Notes: generated from the letters alone by a model not told the origin. A stretch of DNA of 64,000 bases from Papillibacter cinnamivorans DSM 12816 (GCF_900176335.1 NZ_FWXW01000004.1:248001-312000), one strand, 5' to 3'; numbered from the stretch's first letter, positions 22,260 to 31,787 are shown. A program made the numbers and translations.

Positions 22260-23268
22260 GCTCCCGCACCTCCTCCGCTGTGAGTCCCTGGGACCGCAGG
22301 TATTCCAGCATCTTATCCGCCACGTCGTCCGTTTCGGGAAGCTGGATGACGATCTGTCCGAAGGCGCGCCCGTCGATGTCCTTGGTGTCTGCGAAAATAA
22401 TATTCACCGTCCGGTGAAATTTAAGTACCATGTCGGCAATGACCGGCTGGAAGGAGGAATTGCCGTCGAACACGATGCGGCAGCGCCGGTTCCCCTTGAA
22501 GGAATCGGTCTGCATGCCGTCCGGGTAAAACATGCGCTTTGCCGCCGCCGATTTCGGCCGGAGGAACACCTCGTCCACGTTACCGATTTCGGCGATCCGA
22601 TGCTCATCGATAATCGCGACCCGCCTGCAGATCCCCTCGATGACCCCCATCTCATGGGTGATGACCACGATGGTTACCCCCAGGCGCCGGTTGATATCCC
22701 GGAGGAGCTCCAGAACACCCCGGGTGGTGGAGGGGTCCAGGGCGCTGGTGGCCTCGTCGCAGAGAAGGACCTGCGGGTCCGTGGCCAGGGCCCGGGCGAT
22801 GGCCACCCGCTGCCTCTGCCCGCCCGACAGCTGCGAGGGATAGGCCTTAGCCTTGTCGGGAAGCCCCACCAGATCCAGGAGCTTTTTTGCCTTTTCCGCT
22901 GCCTCCGCTTTTTTGACTCCCGCGATTTCCAGGGGAAAGCAGACGTTTTGCAGGGCATTTCTCTGCATCAGGAGGTTGAACTGCTGAAAAATCATTCCCA
23001 TGGACCGCCGCACCCGGTAAAGCTCCGGGAGAGAGAGCCTGGAAAGATCACGGCCGTCGAAATAGATGGCGCCGGTCGTGGGCTGCTCCAGAAAATTGAT
23101 GCACCTTACCAGCGTGCTCTTTCCGGCACCGCTCATTCCGATGATCCCGAAGATTTCACCGCGGCGGATTTCCAGGCTGATGTCGTCCAGCACCTTCACT
23201 ACGCCGCCGGAGGTGGGAAAGCTCTTGCCGAGCCCCTCAATCCTGATGATCGGTTCCAAATCGCTCAA
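22249..23268 (-). CDS. metN: Methionine ABC transporter ATP-binding protein MetN
   Basis: The protein has 339 residues. Walker A G-M-S-G-A-G-K-S-T-L, signature L-S-G-G-Q-R-Q-R and Walker B V-L-L-C-D-E-A-T are intact, and residues 260-339 form the C-terminal NIL (ACT-like) domain that binds methionine and gives trans-inhibition in MetN proteins. The start is a TTG six bases after AGGGAGGG. It is first in metNIQ. The promoter at 23377-23405 and an intrinsic terminator at 23309-23333 lie in the leader; no SAM-riboswitch-sized structure fits between them. Confidence 0.93.
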   Translation of the reverse strand: MSDLEPIIRIEGLGKSFPTSGGVVKVLDDISLEIRRGEIFGIIGMSGAGKSTLVRCINFLEQPTTGAIYFDGRDLSRLSLPELYRVRRSMGMIFQQFNLLMQRNALQNVCFPLEIAGVKKAEAAEKAKKLLDLVGLPDKAKAYPSQLSGGQRQRVAIARALATDPQVLLCDEATSALDPSTTRGVLELLRDINRRLGVTIVVITHEMGVIEGICRRVAIIDEHRIAEIGNVDEVFLRPKSAAAKRMFYPDGMQTDSFKGNRRCRIVFDGNSSFQPVIADMVLKFHRTVNIIFADTKDIDGRAFGQIVIQLPETDDVADKMLEYLRSQGLTAEEVREHVQ

Positions 23269-23308
23269 GACGATCCCTCCCTTCGCGCGTTATAAATTCT
23301 TCCCCCGC

Positions 23309-23333
23309 AAAAAAACCCGGCATGCTTCCGGGT
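23309..23333 (-). terminator. Intrinsic terminator in the metN leader
   Basis: On the minus strand ACCCGG-aagcatg-CCGGGT is followed by seven T residues (23309-23315). It falls about 40-60 nt after the predicted transcript start and 40 bp before the TTG start codon. Confidence 0.7.
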
Positions 23334-23376
23334 ATTGCCTTCAATTTCCTTCGTGCGCGGTGGGATTGTCCTCATT

Positions 23377-23405
23377 ATCTTAGGATAATCCGGAAGGTTT
23401 GTCAA
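23377..23405 (-). promoter_or_regulatory. metNIQ promoter
   Basis: TTGACA (23400-23405, minus strand), 17-bp spacer, TAAGAT (23377-23382). Confidence 0.75.
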
Positions 23406-23499
23406 CGAAGAAAACATACCGCCCGATATCCGGGCGGACATTCCGCTCCCTCCGGCGGGGATACGGCGCCGAAAGCCCAGGCGGAGTTTTCGGCGGGCT

Positions 23500-24432
23500 T
23501 TATTCGGAAAACATGGGAGTGGACAGATATCTCTCTCCGGTATCCGGAAAGATGACGACGATGGTCTTGCCCGCATTCTCCGGGCGCATTGCCAGCTGGG
23601 ACGCCGCCCAGGCCGCGGCACCGGAGGAGACGCCCACCAGCAGGCCCTCGGCCCTGGAAAGCTCGCGTCCCGTGCGGTATGCGTCCTCGGCTTTTACCCG
23701 GATGACTTCGTCATAGATATGGGTGTTGAGCACCCGAGGCACAAAGCCCGCGCCGATGCCCTGGATCTCATGAGGGCCGGAACGCCCTTCCGACAGAACC
23801 GGCGAATCCTCCGGCTCCACCGCCACAACCTGAAGCCCGGGATTTTTGGATTTGAGGTATTCTCCGGTTCCGGTAATCGTTCCTCCGGTACCCACGCCGG
23901 CAACCAGTATGTCCACCTTTCCGTCCGTATCCCGCCAGATTTCGGGACCGGTGGTTTCCCGGTGGGCTTTGGAATTGGCCGGATTCGTAAACTGGCCGGG
24001 GATATAGGCGCCAGGAATTTCTCCTGCCAGCTCCTCGGCCCTGGCGATGGCGCCGGACATGCCCTGGGCGCCGTCGGTAAGCACCAGTTCCGCCCCATAC
24101 GCCTTTAAGAGGTTTCGGCGTTCCACGCTCATGGTTTCGGGCATGGTGAGAATCACCCGGTATCCCCGGGCCGCCGCAACCGCGGCAAGCCCGATTCCGG
24201 TATTGCCGCTGGTGGGCTCCACTATAACCGAGCCGGGCTTAAGAATTCCTTTTGCTTCCGCGTCTTCAATCATGGACATTGCGATGCGGTCCTTGCTGCT
24301 GCCCGCCGGATTGAAGGATTCCAGCTTTGCCATGACCGTCGCCTTGAGATCGTATTTTTTTTCAAAATTGACGAGCTCCAGAAGGGGAGTGTTGCCGATA
24401 AGCTCATTTAAGCTCCTGTGTACGTTGGACAT
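23500..24432 (-). CDS. cysK: Cysteine synthase A (O-acetylserine sulfhydrylase)
   Basis: The protein has 310 residues from the ATG at 24432 after AGGAGG; a long upstream extension of the frame is not used. N-P-A-G-S-S-K-D-R carries the PLP lysine (K47), P-T-S-G-N-T-G is the substrate loop and V-G-T-G-G-T-I-T-G binds the PLP phosphate. It makes cysteine from O-acetylserine and sulfide. No cysE is adjacent. It has its own TTGACA/TATTAT promoter and lies upstream of metNIQ on the same strand, forming a small sulfur-amino-acid region. Confidence 0.95.
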   Translation of the reverse strand: MSNVHRSLNELIGNTPLLELVNFEKKYDLKATVMAKLESFNPAGSSKDRIAMSMIEDAEAKGILKPGSVIVEPTSGNTGIGLAAVAAARGYRVILTMPETMSVERRNLLKAYGAELVLTDGAQGMSGAIARAEELAGEIPGAYIPGQFTNPANSKAHRETTGPEIWRDTDGKVDILVAGVGTGGTITGTGEYLKSKNPGLQVVAVEPEDSPVLSEGRSGPHEIQGIGAGFVPRVLNTHIYDEVIRVKAEDAYRTGRELSRAEGLLVGVSSGAAAWAASQLAMRPENAGKTIVVIFPDTGERYLSTPMFSE

Positions 24433-24510
24433 GGCGTTACCTCCTGTATGTCGGCTGCCCCGAAACGATTCAAGTATATATTTCAAATGCCCCGGAAGAA
24501 AGCGTGTATT

Positions 24511-24539
24511 ATAATACCGTTGCGCCTTTTCGTTGTCAA
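24511..24539 (-). promoter_or_regulatory. cysK promoter
   Basis: TTGACA (24534-24539, minus strand), 17 bp, TATTAT (24511-24516), about 80 bp before the ATG. Confidence 0.8.
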
Positions 24540-24577
24540 TAGAAAAGCCGCTCTTTCCCGGGAGGTGCCCGAAGAAA

Positions 24578-24615
24578 GTCTTGTCCCGGATCGGTTTCGG
24601 GATCCGGGACAAGAC
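24578..24615 (-). terminator. Hairpin terminating the peptide-transport operon
   Basis: GTCTTGTCCCGGATC (24578-24592) pairs perfectly over 15 bp with GATCCGGGACAAGAC (24601-24615). It lies 16 bp after the stop of the last ATPase gene; TTTCTTC follows on the minus strand. Confidence 0.8.
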
Positions 24616-24631
24616 GGCTTGTTATCTGAGT

Positions 24632-25639
24632 TCACTGGGAAACACTGTCGGAATCGGCGCTGCCGACGAGTGTGTCGTACAGCCGGCAGGCCACCAGGTG
24701 TCCGTTCCCCACATCCCGGAGCGGGGGACAGATTCGGTCGCAGCCCTCAAAGACCTTGAAGCAGCGGGAGGCGAAGCGGCATCCCTCACCCGGATCGATG
24801 GGACTTGGCACATCCCCCTTGAGGATGATCCGTTCCTTTTTTCGGGTGACGTCGGTGACGGGAATGGCCGAGAGCAAAGCCTGGGTATAGGGGTTGAGGG
24901 GCTTTTCGTACAACTCCCGTTTGGAGGCGATCTCCATGAGTTTTCCCAGGTACATGACGCCCACCCGGTCGCTGATATGCTTGACCACGTTGAGCCCGTG
25001 AGCGATGAAGAGATAGGTCAGACCGAACTCGTCCTTCAGGTCGTGGAGAAGGTTCAGCACCTGGGCCTGGATGGACACATCCAGGGCGGACACCGGTTCG
25101 TCGCAGACGATGAGCTTCGGCTGTACCGCCAGGGCCCGGGCGATCCCGACCCGCTGGCGCTGTCCGCCGGAAAACTCGTGGGGATACCGGTTCCGGAGGT
25201 GGTTAGCCAGACCTACGCAGCCCAAAAGATAATTTACCCTTCCCTCCACTTCGGAGGAGGGAAGCAGATGGTTGATCCGGATGGGTTCGGCAATGATGTC
25301 CCCGATGGTCATCCGGGGATTGAGGGAGGCATAGGGGTCCTGAAAGATGAGCTGGATATCCCGGCAGCACTTTCTGCGCTCCTCCTCGTCCATGGCGGTG
25401 AGGTCGCGTCCGTCGAAGAGAATGGTGCCGGAAGTGGGCCTGTAGAGGTTCACCAGCATTTTTCCGATGGTGGTTTTCCCACAGCCGGACTCTCCTACGA
25501 GGCCGAAGGCCTCGCCCCGCCGGATTTCAAAAGAGACGTCGTCCACCGCTTTGAGGACCGACGTCGGCCGGCCGAAAAAGTCGGTCCTCACGGTAAAGTA
25601 TTTTTTCAGATTTTTGATTTGTACCAGCGGTTCATTCAT
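24632..25639 (-). CDS. Oligopeptide/dipeptide ABC transporter ATP-binding protein (OppF/DppF-like)
   Basis: The protein has 335 residues. Walker [10 protein letters not shown], signature F-S-G-G-Q-R-Q-R and Walker B L-I-V-C-D-E-P-V are complete, and the C terminus has the oligopeptide-transporter extension with C-R-F-A-S-R-C and a further Cys that in this family can hold an Fe-S cluster. Its start overlaps the preceding oppD-like gene by 8 bp. It is the last gene of the peptide operon and would pair with that ATPase. Confidence 0.92.
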   Translation of the reverse strand: MNEPLVQIKNLKKYFTVRTDFFGRPTSVLKAVDDVSFEIRRGEAFGLVGESGCGKTTIGKMLVNLYRPTSGTILFDGRDLTAMDEEERRKCCRDIQLIFQDPYASLNPRMTIGDIIAEPIRINHLLPSSEVEGRVNYLLGCVGLANHLRNRYPHEFSGGQRQRVGIARALAVQPKLIVCDEPVSALDVSIQAQVLNLLHDLKDEFGLTYLFIAHGLNVVKHISDRVGVMYLGKLMEIASKRELYEKPLNPYTQALLSAIPVTDVTRKKERIILKGDVPSPIDPGEGCRFASRCFKVFEGCDRICPPLRDVGNGHLVACRLYDTLVGSADSDSVSQ

Positions 25640-26612
25640 GGCGGTCTTCCTCCACTTCTTCGCTGTACAAAAAGCACCGGACCTTGGAGCCGTTTACCGG
25701 AACCAGGGCGGGCATATGTTTTCTGCATTTTTCCATGCACCTGTCGCACCGGTCGGAAAAAGCGCAGCCCGGGGGCATATGCAGAGGATTGGGCACCATG
25801 CCCCGGATCATGGAAAGCCTCTCCCGCTCGTCGTCCAGCCGGGGGATGGATTCCAGCAGCCCCACGGTATAGGGATGCATCGGGGAAGTGAACAGGGTCT
25901 TCACGTCCGCCTCCTCCAGGATCTTTCCGCAGTACATGACGACGACCCTGTCTGCTGCTTCGGCCACCACTCCCAGGTCGTGAGTGATGAGAAGAACGGC
26001 CATGTTCAGTTTTTCCCGGAGGCTGTAAAGAAGCTCCAGGATCTGAGCCTGGATGGTCACGTCCAGGGCGGTGGTGGGTTCGTCCGCGATGAGAAGCTCC
26101 GGGCGGCAGGAGAGGGCCATTGCGATCATGACCCGCTGGCGCATGCCGCCGCTCATCTGATGGGGATAGTCGTTTGCCCGGGCCTCCGGCGAAGGGATCC
26201 CAACCAGGTCCAACATTTCCACGGTTCTGCGGAGAGCTTCCTCCTTGGTAAGCTTCATATGGGTCATGATGCTCTCCATAATCTGATCCCGGATCCGCTG
26301 CACCGGGTTTAGAGACGTCATGGGCTCCTGAAAAATCATGGAGATCTGATCTCCCCGGATCTTCTGCAGTTCGTGAAGGGGAAGGCGGGTGAGATCGTTC
26401 CCCTTGAAGAGGATTTCGCCTTTCGCGATCCGTCCGGGCGGGGAAATAAGCCCCATAATGGACAGCGAGGTGACGCTTTTCCCGGAGCCGGATTCTCCCA
26501 CGATGGCGAGGATTTCTCCCTTGTCCACGGAAAAGCTCACGTCGTCCACCGCGTTGACAACGCCTTTTTTCAGATGGAATTCAGTTGTCAGATGTTTTAC
26601 TTCCAGCAGCAT
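25632..26612 (-). CDS. Oligopeptide/dipeptide ABC transporter ATP-binding protein (OppD/DppD-like)
   Basis: The protein has 326 residues with Walker [10 protein letters not shown], signature M-S-G-G-M-R-Q-R, Walker B L-L-I-A-D-E-P-T and the C-terminal [13 protein letters not shown] peptide-transporter extension. It starts 16 bp after the second permease and overlaps the next ATPase gene, so stoichiometric expression is expected. It powers import by the DppBC-like permeases. Confidence 0.92.
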   Translation of the reverse strand: MLLEVKHLTTEFHLKKGVVNAVDDVSFSVDKGEILAIVGESGSGKSVTSLSIMGLISPPGRIAKGEILFKGNDLTRLPLHELQKIRGDQISMIFQEPMTSLNPVQRIRDQIMESIMTHMKLTKEEALRRTVEMLDLVGIPSPEARANDYPHQMSGGMRQRVMIAMALSCRPELLIADEPTTALDVTIQAQILELLYSLREKLNMAVLLITHDLGVVAEAADRVVVMYCGKILEEADVKTLFTSPMHPYTVGLLESIPRLDDERERLSMIRGMVPNPLHMPPGCAFSDRCDRCMEKCRKHMPALVPVNGSKVRCFLYSEEVEEDRHE

Positions 26613-26628
26613 AGCCTTGTACCTGCCT

Positions 26629-27531
26629 CTATAGTTGCCTGGACTTGGGGTCCAGCGCGTCGCGCAGACCGTCGCCCAGCAGATTGAATGCCAGCACCGT
26701 GATTGTAATGGCGATGCCGGGGAAAATCAGGGTGTAGGGGGCGGAAAAGATAAAGCCCCTTGCCCTGCCCAGCATATCTCCCCATTCCGCGTAGGGCGGC
26801 TGAACGCCCAGACCCAGAAAACCCAGGGCCGAGGTGTCCAGCACTGCCGTGGAGATGCCCAGGGTGGCCCGGACCACAATGGAGGACAGGATGTTCGGCA
26901 TGATATGCTTGAAGATGATGCGCCCGTCCCGGTTGCCCACCACCCGGGCGGCCTGGACATAGTCGTTCTCCTTCACCGAGAGGATACAGCCCCGCACGAT
27001 CCGGGCGTATTCCGGTATGGAGACCAGGCCGATGGCGATGACCGCCTTGTCAAGGCCCTTGCCCAGGGCGGCCATGAAGGCGATCGCCAGCAGAATGGAG
27101 GGAATGGCCAGCATCATATCCATAAAGCGCATGATAACGGTGTCGGTTTTGCCGCCCCGGTAGCCGGCGACAGCGCCCAGGATAATTCCCGCCGTAAGGG
27201 AAATGGCTACGGCGGAAAGCCCTACCGTGAGAGATATGTGCGTACCGTAGATGATACGGGAAAAGATGTCCCTTCCCAGCTGATCGGTCCCGAACCAGTG
27301 CTCGGGTCCCGGAGGAAGAAAACTGGCGCCCATATCGGACAGATTCGGATCGTACGGCATGAGCCAGTGGCCGAAAACGGCGACGAAAATCAAAAACAGG
27401 ATGATGCCCAGTCCCACCAGGGCGCCTTTGTTGGACTTAAGAGCGTCCCACATTTCCCGTATCTGGGATTCCGGCTTTTCCAGAGGTTCGGCGGCGGCTG
27501 CCGCGGAAGTGTCAAACGGCTTGTCTTCCAC
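26629..27531 (-). CDS. Peptide ABC transporter permease (OppC/DppC-like)
   Basis: The protein has 300 residues. The N-terminal cytoplasmic tail, about six membrane segments and the motif [17 protein letters not shown] with [11 protein letters not shown] are typical of DppC/OppC. It begins 3 bp after the stop of the partner permease. DppC-type permeases carry di- or oligopeptides, and some family members carry nickel chelates. Confidence 0.92.
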   Translation of the reverse strand: MEDKPFDTSAAAAAEPLEKPESQIREMWDALKSNKGALVGLGIILFLIFVAVFGHWLMPYDPNLSDMGASFLPPGPEHWFGTDQLGRDIFSRIIYGTHISLTVGLSAVAISLTAGIILGAVAGYRGGKTDTVIMRFMDMMLAIPSILLAIAFMAALGKGLDKAVIAIGLVSIPEYARIVRGCILSVKENDYVQAARVVGNRDGRIIFKHIMPNILSSIVVRATLGISTAVLDTSALGFLGLGVQPPYAEWGDMLGRARGFIFSAPYTLIFPGIAITITVLAFNLLGDGLRDALDPKSRQL

Positions 27532-27534
27532 GCT

Positions 27535-28551
27535 TCAGGCCTCCTCTCTGGTGTACTTGATCCGGGGATCGAGAAAAGCGTAGATGATGTCCACTACCAA
27601 ATTGATGATGACGAAGGTGATGGCTACCAGCATCACGACCCCCTGGACCACCGGAAAGTCGGACTTCAGGATACAGTTCACCGTATAGGAACCGATCCCG
27701 GGCCAGGAAAAGACCGTCTCCGTGAGAACCGCTCCTCCCAGAAGGGAGCCCAGCTGCAGGCCGATTACCGTGACGATGGGGATGAGGGCGTTTCGCAGCG
27801 CGTGCTTCCGGATGACCTTGCCCTCCGTGATTCCCTTGGCTCTGGCCGTCCGGATATAATCCTGCCCCAGAGTGTCCAGCATGGTGGAGCGGGTCATGCG
27901 GGCGATGATGGCCATGGAATACATACCCAGGGCGACGGTGGGGAGAATCAGGTGCCGCAGCGCATCCACAAAGGCCTTCATGTTTCCGGCCACCAGGCTG
28001 TCGATGAGATAAAAGCCGGTTACCGTGTCGGGCCGCAGCAGAGGATCGATCCTGCCCCCCGAGGGGAGAATGTGAAGAACGCCCGCAAAAAGGATGATGA
28101 GCAGAATGCCCAGCCAGAAGATGGGCATGGATACGCCCAGCAGCGCTGTGACCATTCCCGCGCTGTCCACCACGGTATTTTTCTTCACCGCCGAAACAGT
28201 CCCTATGACAATTCCCAGTATGGAGGCGAAAATGATGGAAGAGACGGCAAGCTCGATAGTGGCCGGAAACCGGGCCATGATTTCACGGATAACCGGCGTT
28301 TTTGTGTAATAGGAGGTGCCGAAATCTCCGGTAAAGACGCCCTTGATGAAATTCAGATATTGTATGTGTAAAGGAGCGTTCAGGCCGTTCGCCTCGCGCC
28401 AGGCCTCCGTGGCCGCAACGGTGGCGTGCTGCCCAAGGACGATGGGCGCAGGGTCGGGCGAAAACACCCGCATGATGACGAACACAATGATGGAGACCCC
28501 GATGAGAACCGGGATCAGCAGGAGAAGCCGCTTGATGATGAATTTGAGCAT
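27535..28551 (-). CDS. Peptide ABC transporter permease (OppB/DppB-like)
   Basis: The protein has 338 residues counted from the ATG at 28551 (10 nt after AGGAAAGG; two TTG codons just upstream are too close). The start M-L-K-F-I-I-K-R-L-L-L-L-I-P-V-L and the motif T-A-R-A-K-G-I-T-E-G-K-V-I-R-K-H-A-L-R-N-A-L are characteristic of DppB. A hairpin-rich 297-bp gap separates it from the binding-protein gene, probably lowering permease expression relative to binding protein. Confidence 0.9.
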   Translation of the reverse strand: MLKFIIKRLLLLIPVLIGVSIIVFVIMRVFSPDPAPIVLGQHATVAATEAWREANGLNAPLHIQYLNFIKGVFTGDFGTSYYTKTPVIREIMARFPATIELAVSSIIFASILGIVIGTVSAVKKNTVVDSAGMVTALLGVSMPIFWLGILLIILFAGVLHILPSGGRIDPLLRPDTVTGFYLIDSLVAGNMKAFVDALRHLILPTVALGMYSMAIIARMTRSTMLDTLGQDYIRTARAKGITEGKVIRKHALRNALIPIVTVIGLQLGSLLGGAVLTETVFSWPGIGSYTVNCILKSDFPVVQGVVMLVAITFVIINLVVDIIYAFLDPRIKYTREEA

Positions 28552-28725
28552 GGGCAACAAACCTTTCCTAAGGTATCGGACCGCAGTCTGGATTTGCCGG
28601 GGAAAACCGTCGGCCTGCCGTTTGCCTGACGGAAATCAGTGGATAAACCGCTTCCTCCTTGAGGAAGACGGCGGAAAGCTCTGGAAAAAGCGCGCCCGGA
28701 AAAAGAACCCGGAAAACCCGAAGCA

Positions 28726-28763
28726 TGCCTTGCATACGCCGGAAACCCGCCGCATGCAAGGCA
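28726..28763. other. Intercistronic inverted repeat, oppA-oppB gap
   Basis: TGCCTTGCAT (28726-28735) and ATGCAAGGCA (28754-28763) form a perfect 10-bp stem with an 18-nt loop. It lies within the 297-bp gap after the binding-protein gene and has no T-run. Confidence 0.55.
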
Positions 28764-28795
28764 CTGCCTCGCCGTTACAATCCGGCGCCCGGTCC

Positions 28796-28822
28796 GGAAT
28801 CCGCCCGTTTTGGGCGGATTCC
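28796..28822. other. Strong hairpin just after the peptide-binding protein gene
   Basis: GGAATCCGCCC (28796-28806) pairs with GGGCGGATTCC (28812-28822), loop GTTTT. It is 27 bp beyond the stop of the binding-protein gene. With no T-run it is more likely a 3' stabiliser or partial terminator that favours binding protein over permeases. Confidence 0.65.
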
Positions 28823-28848
28823 GGTCAGACGGACAGCCGGATAAGTGT

Positions 28849-30429
28849 TTAGTTGGTCTTGGACATCTGAGACAGGAAGATATTGCCCGTCACATGGTAA
28901 TAGTAACCCTGAACCTTGGGGCTGTATGCGGAGAGCAGTTTGGAGTGGGAAATCAGCAGCCACGGGTTCTCGTCCACCTGGATCTGCTCCAGCTGCTTGT
29001 AGATGGCGTCGCGGTCCGCGCCTTCGGGAGCGGCCTTGCCCTGGGCAATGAGATCGTTGTATGCGGCGTTGTCATAGCGGGCCACGTTCATGGCGGGATC
29101 CTTGTCGGACAGCAAAGACATGAAGTTGTCCGGATCGCCGTTGTCGCCGGTCCAGCCGTAGAAGCAGATGTCGTAATCGCCGGCCTTGACCTTTTCCTTG
29201 TAAGTGGTCCAGTCGAACACGTCGATGGTGCAGTCGACGCCCACCTTGGCGAGATAGCCCTGAATGGCCTCGGCAAGGACCTGCCCGGTAGCGGTGTTAT
29301 AGGGGCGGGGGTTGGAATAGGAGATCATATGCACCTTGGTGACGCCGGCAGCCGCGAGGGCCGTCTTGGCGGCGTCAGGATCATAGGAGACCTGCTTGAT
29401 GTCCGCGGAGAAGCCGGGGACAAAGCTGGGAAGAATGGTGTCGGCGGGAGAGGCGTAACCCTGATAGAGGCTCTGCACCAGTTCGGGAACGTTCACGGCC
29501 TGGGAGAATGCCTTGCGGGTTGCGGCATCCTTGAAGATGTCGGAGGTGGTGTTGTATGCCATGTAGTTGATGTTCATGCCGTCCGGCTGATCCACGATGT
29601 TGCCGGCAGCCGTGATCTCATCCACGACGGTTGCATCGATGCCGTCGATCATATCCACTTCGCCGTTGTTGAGGGCGACCACACGGGCGGAGTTATCCTT
29701 GATGATCCGGAAGATTACGTTTTCGGTGACCGCTTTGTCTCCCCAGTAGTCGTCGTTGCGGACAAGAACGATATCCTGCTCCTTGTCCCAGCGGACGAAC
29801 TTGTAGGGGCCGGTGCCCACGGGGTTCTCGTTGAGGTTGCCGTTGTATTCCTCAAGAGCCTTGGGGCTGACCATGGGAGCCGCCATGCTCATGGCGAGGT
29901 TGTACAGGAAGGGGGTGCAGACATCCTTCAGGGTGATGGCGACGGTGTAGTCGTCGATGACATCCACCTTGGTGACATAGCCGTAGACAAAGTCGGCGTA
30001 AGTCATATCCGTGGTGGCGTTGCCCTGCATCTGGCGCTCTACGTTGACCTTCACGGCCTCGGCGTTGAAGTCGGTGCCGTCATGGAACTTGACGCCCTGA
30101 CGCAGATGGAAGGTGTAAACCAGCCCGTCGTCGCTGACGTCCCAGGACTCGGCCAGACACGGCTCCAGCGCGGTGGAGTCTTTCGCGTACTTGAGAAGGC
30201 CTTCATAGATGTTGACGATGACTTTGGAGGATTCGCCGTCATCCACCATGGCGGGATCCAAGCCTCTGGGATCGGCGCCCTGGGCGAAGATCAGCGTATC
30301 CGCCAGGGTGGCCTCGGTGGGAGCCGGTGTGGCGGTAGTGGAAGCGGAGCCGCCGGAGCAGCCAGCCAGCAACCCGATACACAGAACCAGAGACAGTGCA
30401 AGAGCAAGGAACCTGTAATTTTTCTTCAT
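28849..30429 (-). CDS. Peptide ABC transporter substrate-binding lipoprotein (family 5, OppA/DppA-like)
   Basis: The protein has 526 residues from the ATG at 30429 after GAGGGAGAT; the frame extends 28 codons upstream through the leader RNA and is not used. Lipoprotein signal: MKKNYRFLALALSLVLCI then L-A-G-C, followed by a Thr/Pro/Ala-rich linker. The mature protein shows the SBP family 5 pattern (A-Q-G-A-D-P-R-G-L-D-P-A, L-R-Q-G-V-K-F-H-D-G-T-D-F). It delivers peptides to the BCDF components. It lies 138 bp after the prolidase gene, a gap filled by a switch-like RNA structure. Confidence 0.9.
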   Translation of the reverse strand: MKKNYRFLALALSLVLCIGLLAGCSGGSASTTATPAPTEATLADTLIFAQGADPRGLDPAMVDDGESSKVIVNIYEGLLKYAKDSTALEPCLAESWDVSDDGLVYTFHLRQGVKFHDGTDFNAEAVKVNVERQMQGNATTDMTYADFVYGYVTKVDVIDDYTVAITLKDVCTPFLYNLAMSMAAPMVSPKALEEYNGNLNENPVGTGPYKFVRWDKEQDIVLVRNDDYWGDKAVTENVIFRIIKDNSARVVALNNGEVDMIDGIDATVVDEITAAGNIVDQPDGMNINYMAYNTTSDIFKDAATRKAFSQAVNVPELVQSLYQGYASPADTILPSFVPGFSADIKQVSYDPDAAKTALAAAGVTKVHMISYSNPRPYNTATGQVLAEAIQGYLAKVGVDCTIDVFDWTTYKEKVKAGDYDICFYGWTGDNGDPDNFMSLLSDKDPAMNVARYDNAAYNDLIAQGKAAPEGADRDAIYKQLEQIQVDENPWLLISHSKLLSAYSPKVQGYYYHVTGNIFLSQMSKTN

Positions 30430-30459
30430 CGTTATCTCCCTCACTTTATTTTTTATATG

Positions 30460-30531
30460 AAAAAAGCGCCTGCCATAAACGGCAAGCACTTTGCTTGTTG
30501 TGACTAAAAGCACGTTTTAGCCGTTTATGCA
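30460..30531 (-). ncRNA. Candidate cis-regulatory leader RNA (three-way junction versus terminator)
   Basis: Read on the minus strand, CATAAACGG/CCGTTTATG (P1, 9 bp: 30521-30529 with 30474-30482) encloses two contiguous hairpins: CTAAAA/TTTTAG (P2, 30504-30520) and CAAGC/GCTTG (P3, 30483-30497), with only TCACAA between them. The alternative fold GTGCTTGCC-gtttat-GGCAGGCGC (30466-30489) followed by six T residues (30460-30465) is an intrinsic terminator that uses the 3' arms of P1 and P3. The two folds exclude each other, as in riboswitches and attenuators. The class is not recognised; ligand or protein unknown. Confidence 0.55.
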
Positions 30532-30567
30532 ATCCCTGCGGAATTGAAATTGTTCAGCCGGCCCGCA

Positions 30568-31647
30568 TTACAGGACGGTGATCTCCCTGGAAAAGGCGTT
30601 GAGGGTTTCACAGCCCGTTTCCGTGACCAGCACCAGGTCCTCGATGCGCACGCCCCCGATACCGGGCAGATAGATGCCGGGCTCGATGGAAAAGGTCATT
30701 CCCGAGGCGGCGGGGGTGTTGTTTGCGGCAGACACGTCGCCGGCCTCATGGACCTCGATCCCGATAAAATGTCCCAGGCGGTGGTTGAAATACTCTCCGT
30801 ACCCCGCCGCCCGGATGATTCGGCGGGCTTCTTCGTCGATCCTGCTCATGGGAACTCCCGGGCGGATGACGCTCCTGGCCGCCTCGTTGGCCCGCTTGAC
30901 CAGGGCATAAATTTCCCGCAGCCGGTCTGATACCTCTCCCAGGAAAAAGGTCCGTGTCATGTCGGAACAGTATCCGTCTTTGATGCATCCGATGTCCAGG
31001 ATTGCGCAGTCTCCGGGACGAAGAACGGTGCCGTCCGGCACGTGATGGCCCTCCGCCGCGTTGGCGCCGAAGGCGACGATGGGCTCGAAGGAAATGCCGT
31101 CCGCTCCCAGCCGCCGAAAAATCCTCGCTGTCTCTTCCGCAAGCTCCGTTTCGGAGATCCCCGCCCGGAGAGCCCGCGCGGCTTCCTCCATGGCTCTGTC
31201 GTTGAGGTGTGACGCCCTGCGCATCCGGCCGGCTTCCTCTTCATCCTTGCACTGGCGCACCGCGTCCGCGCAGACGGAGGCGTTGACATATCCCGATGCC
31301 GCTCCCAGTTCCATGAGGCGAAGGAGCACCCAGGAGCACATATTCCGGTCCACGCCCAGCGCTCTGGTGTTATCTGTGAGGCCTGCCAATATTTTTGCCG
31401 CGTCCTGCGTGTCGTCGTACGGTACGACATGGATATCCGGATCCGCCGGAGCCGGGAAAAGCCGGTTGATCATCAGAAAACAGCCGCTTATTTTTATGTA
31501 TAGAGCAAGCAGCCGTTCTCCGGAGTCGATTCGGCTTCCCGTGAGGTAAAAAATAGCGGCAGGGTCCGTAATTACCATTTGCTCAAGGCCCCGTCCCGCC
31601 AATTCGTTAAGTATCTTTTTCAGTCTGGTTTTATTCACTGCCGTCAC
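30568..31647 (-). CDS. M24-family Xaa-Pro peptidase (prolidase-like)
   Basis: The protein has 359 residues, starting at GTG six bases after AAAGG. An N-terminal creatinase-type domain (about 1-125) precedes the pita-bread peptidase domain with the metal ligands in D-I-G-C (Asp), S-D-M-T-R-T-F (Asp), G-H-F-I-G-I-E-V-H (His), S-I-E-P-G-I-Y (Glu) and V-R-I-E-D-L (Glu). All five are present. It should cleave Xaa-Pro bonds in imported peptides, which suits its position as first gene of the peptide-transport operon. Confidence 0.88.
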   Translation of the reverse strand: MTAVNKTRLKKILNELAGRGLEQMVITDPAAIFYLTGSRIDSGERLLALYIKISGCFLMINRLFPAPADPDIHVVPYDDTQDAAKILAGLTDNTRALGVDRNMCSWVLLRLMELGAASGYVNASVCADAVRQCKDEEEAGRMRRASHLNDRAMEEAARALRAGISETELAEETARIFRRLGADGISFEPIVAFGANAAEGHHVPDGTVLRPGDCAILDIGCIKDGYCSDMTRTFFLGEVSDRLREIYALVKRANEAARSVIRPGVPMSRIDEEARRIIRAAGYGEYFNHRLGHFIGIEVHEAGDVSAANNTPAASGMTFSIEPGIYLPGIGGVRIEDLVLVTETGCETLNAFSREITVL

Positions 31648-31750
31648 TTCTGCCTTTTAAAGGGATAAATTCTCCCGACACAAATCGGATGCGTCATTTC
31701 CAGATTTCCGGGAGATAGGACACGAATCCTGAAAGGCGATTCAGTTTATC

Positions 31751-31787
31751 AATGTGCTTATCATAGCACATTTCTCGTTTTTTTCAA
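31751..31787 (-). promoter_or_regulatory. Promoter and palindromic operator of the prolidase/peptide-transport operon
   Basis: TTGAAA (31782-31787, minus strand), 16 bp, TATGAT (31760-31765). The palindrome AATGTGC-N8-GCACATT (31751-31772) covers the -10 region, so repression is likely. The rest of the 31648-31965 gap contains no ORF and no further structure that I can defend. Confidence 0.6.

Noticed and set aside
23334-23499. ACCGCG near the metN leader terminator resembling a T-box
   Set aside because: The conserved UGGN before ACCGCG is missing and the predicted promoter leaves no space for Stem I with a specifier loop.
28796-28822. Intrinsic terminator after the peptide-binding protein gene
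   Set aside because: The stem is strong but no T-run follows on the transcribed strand, so it was listed as a stabilising or processing hairpin instead.
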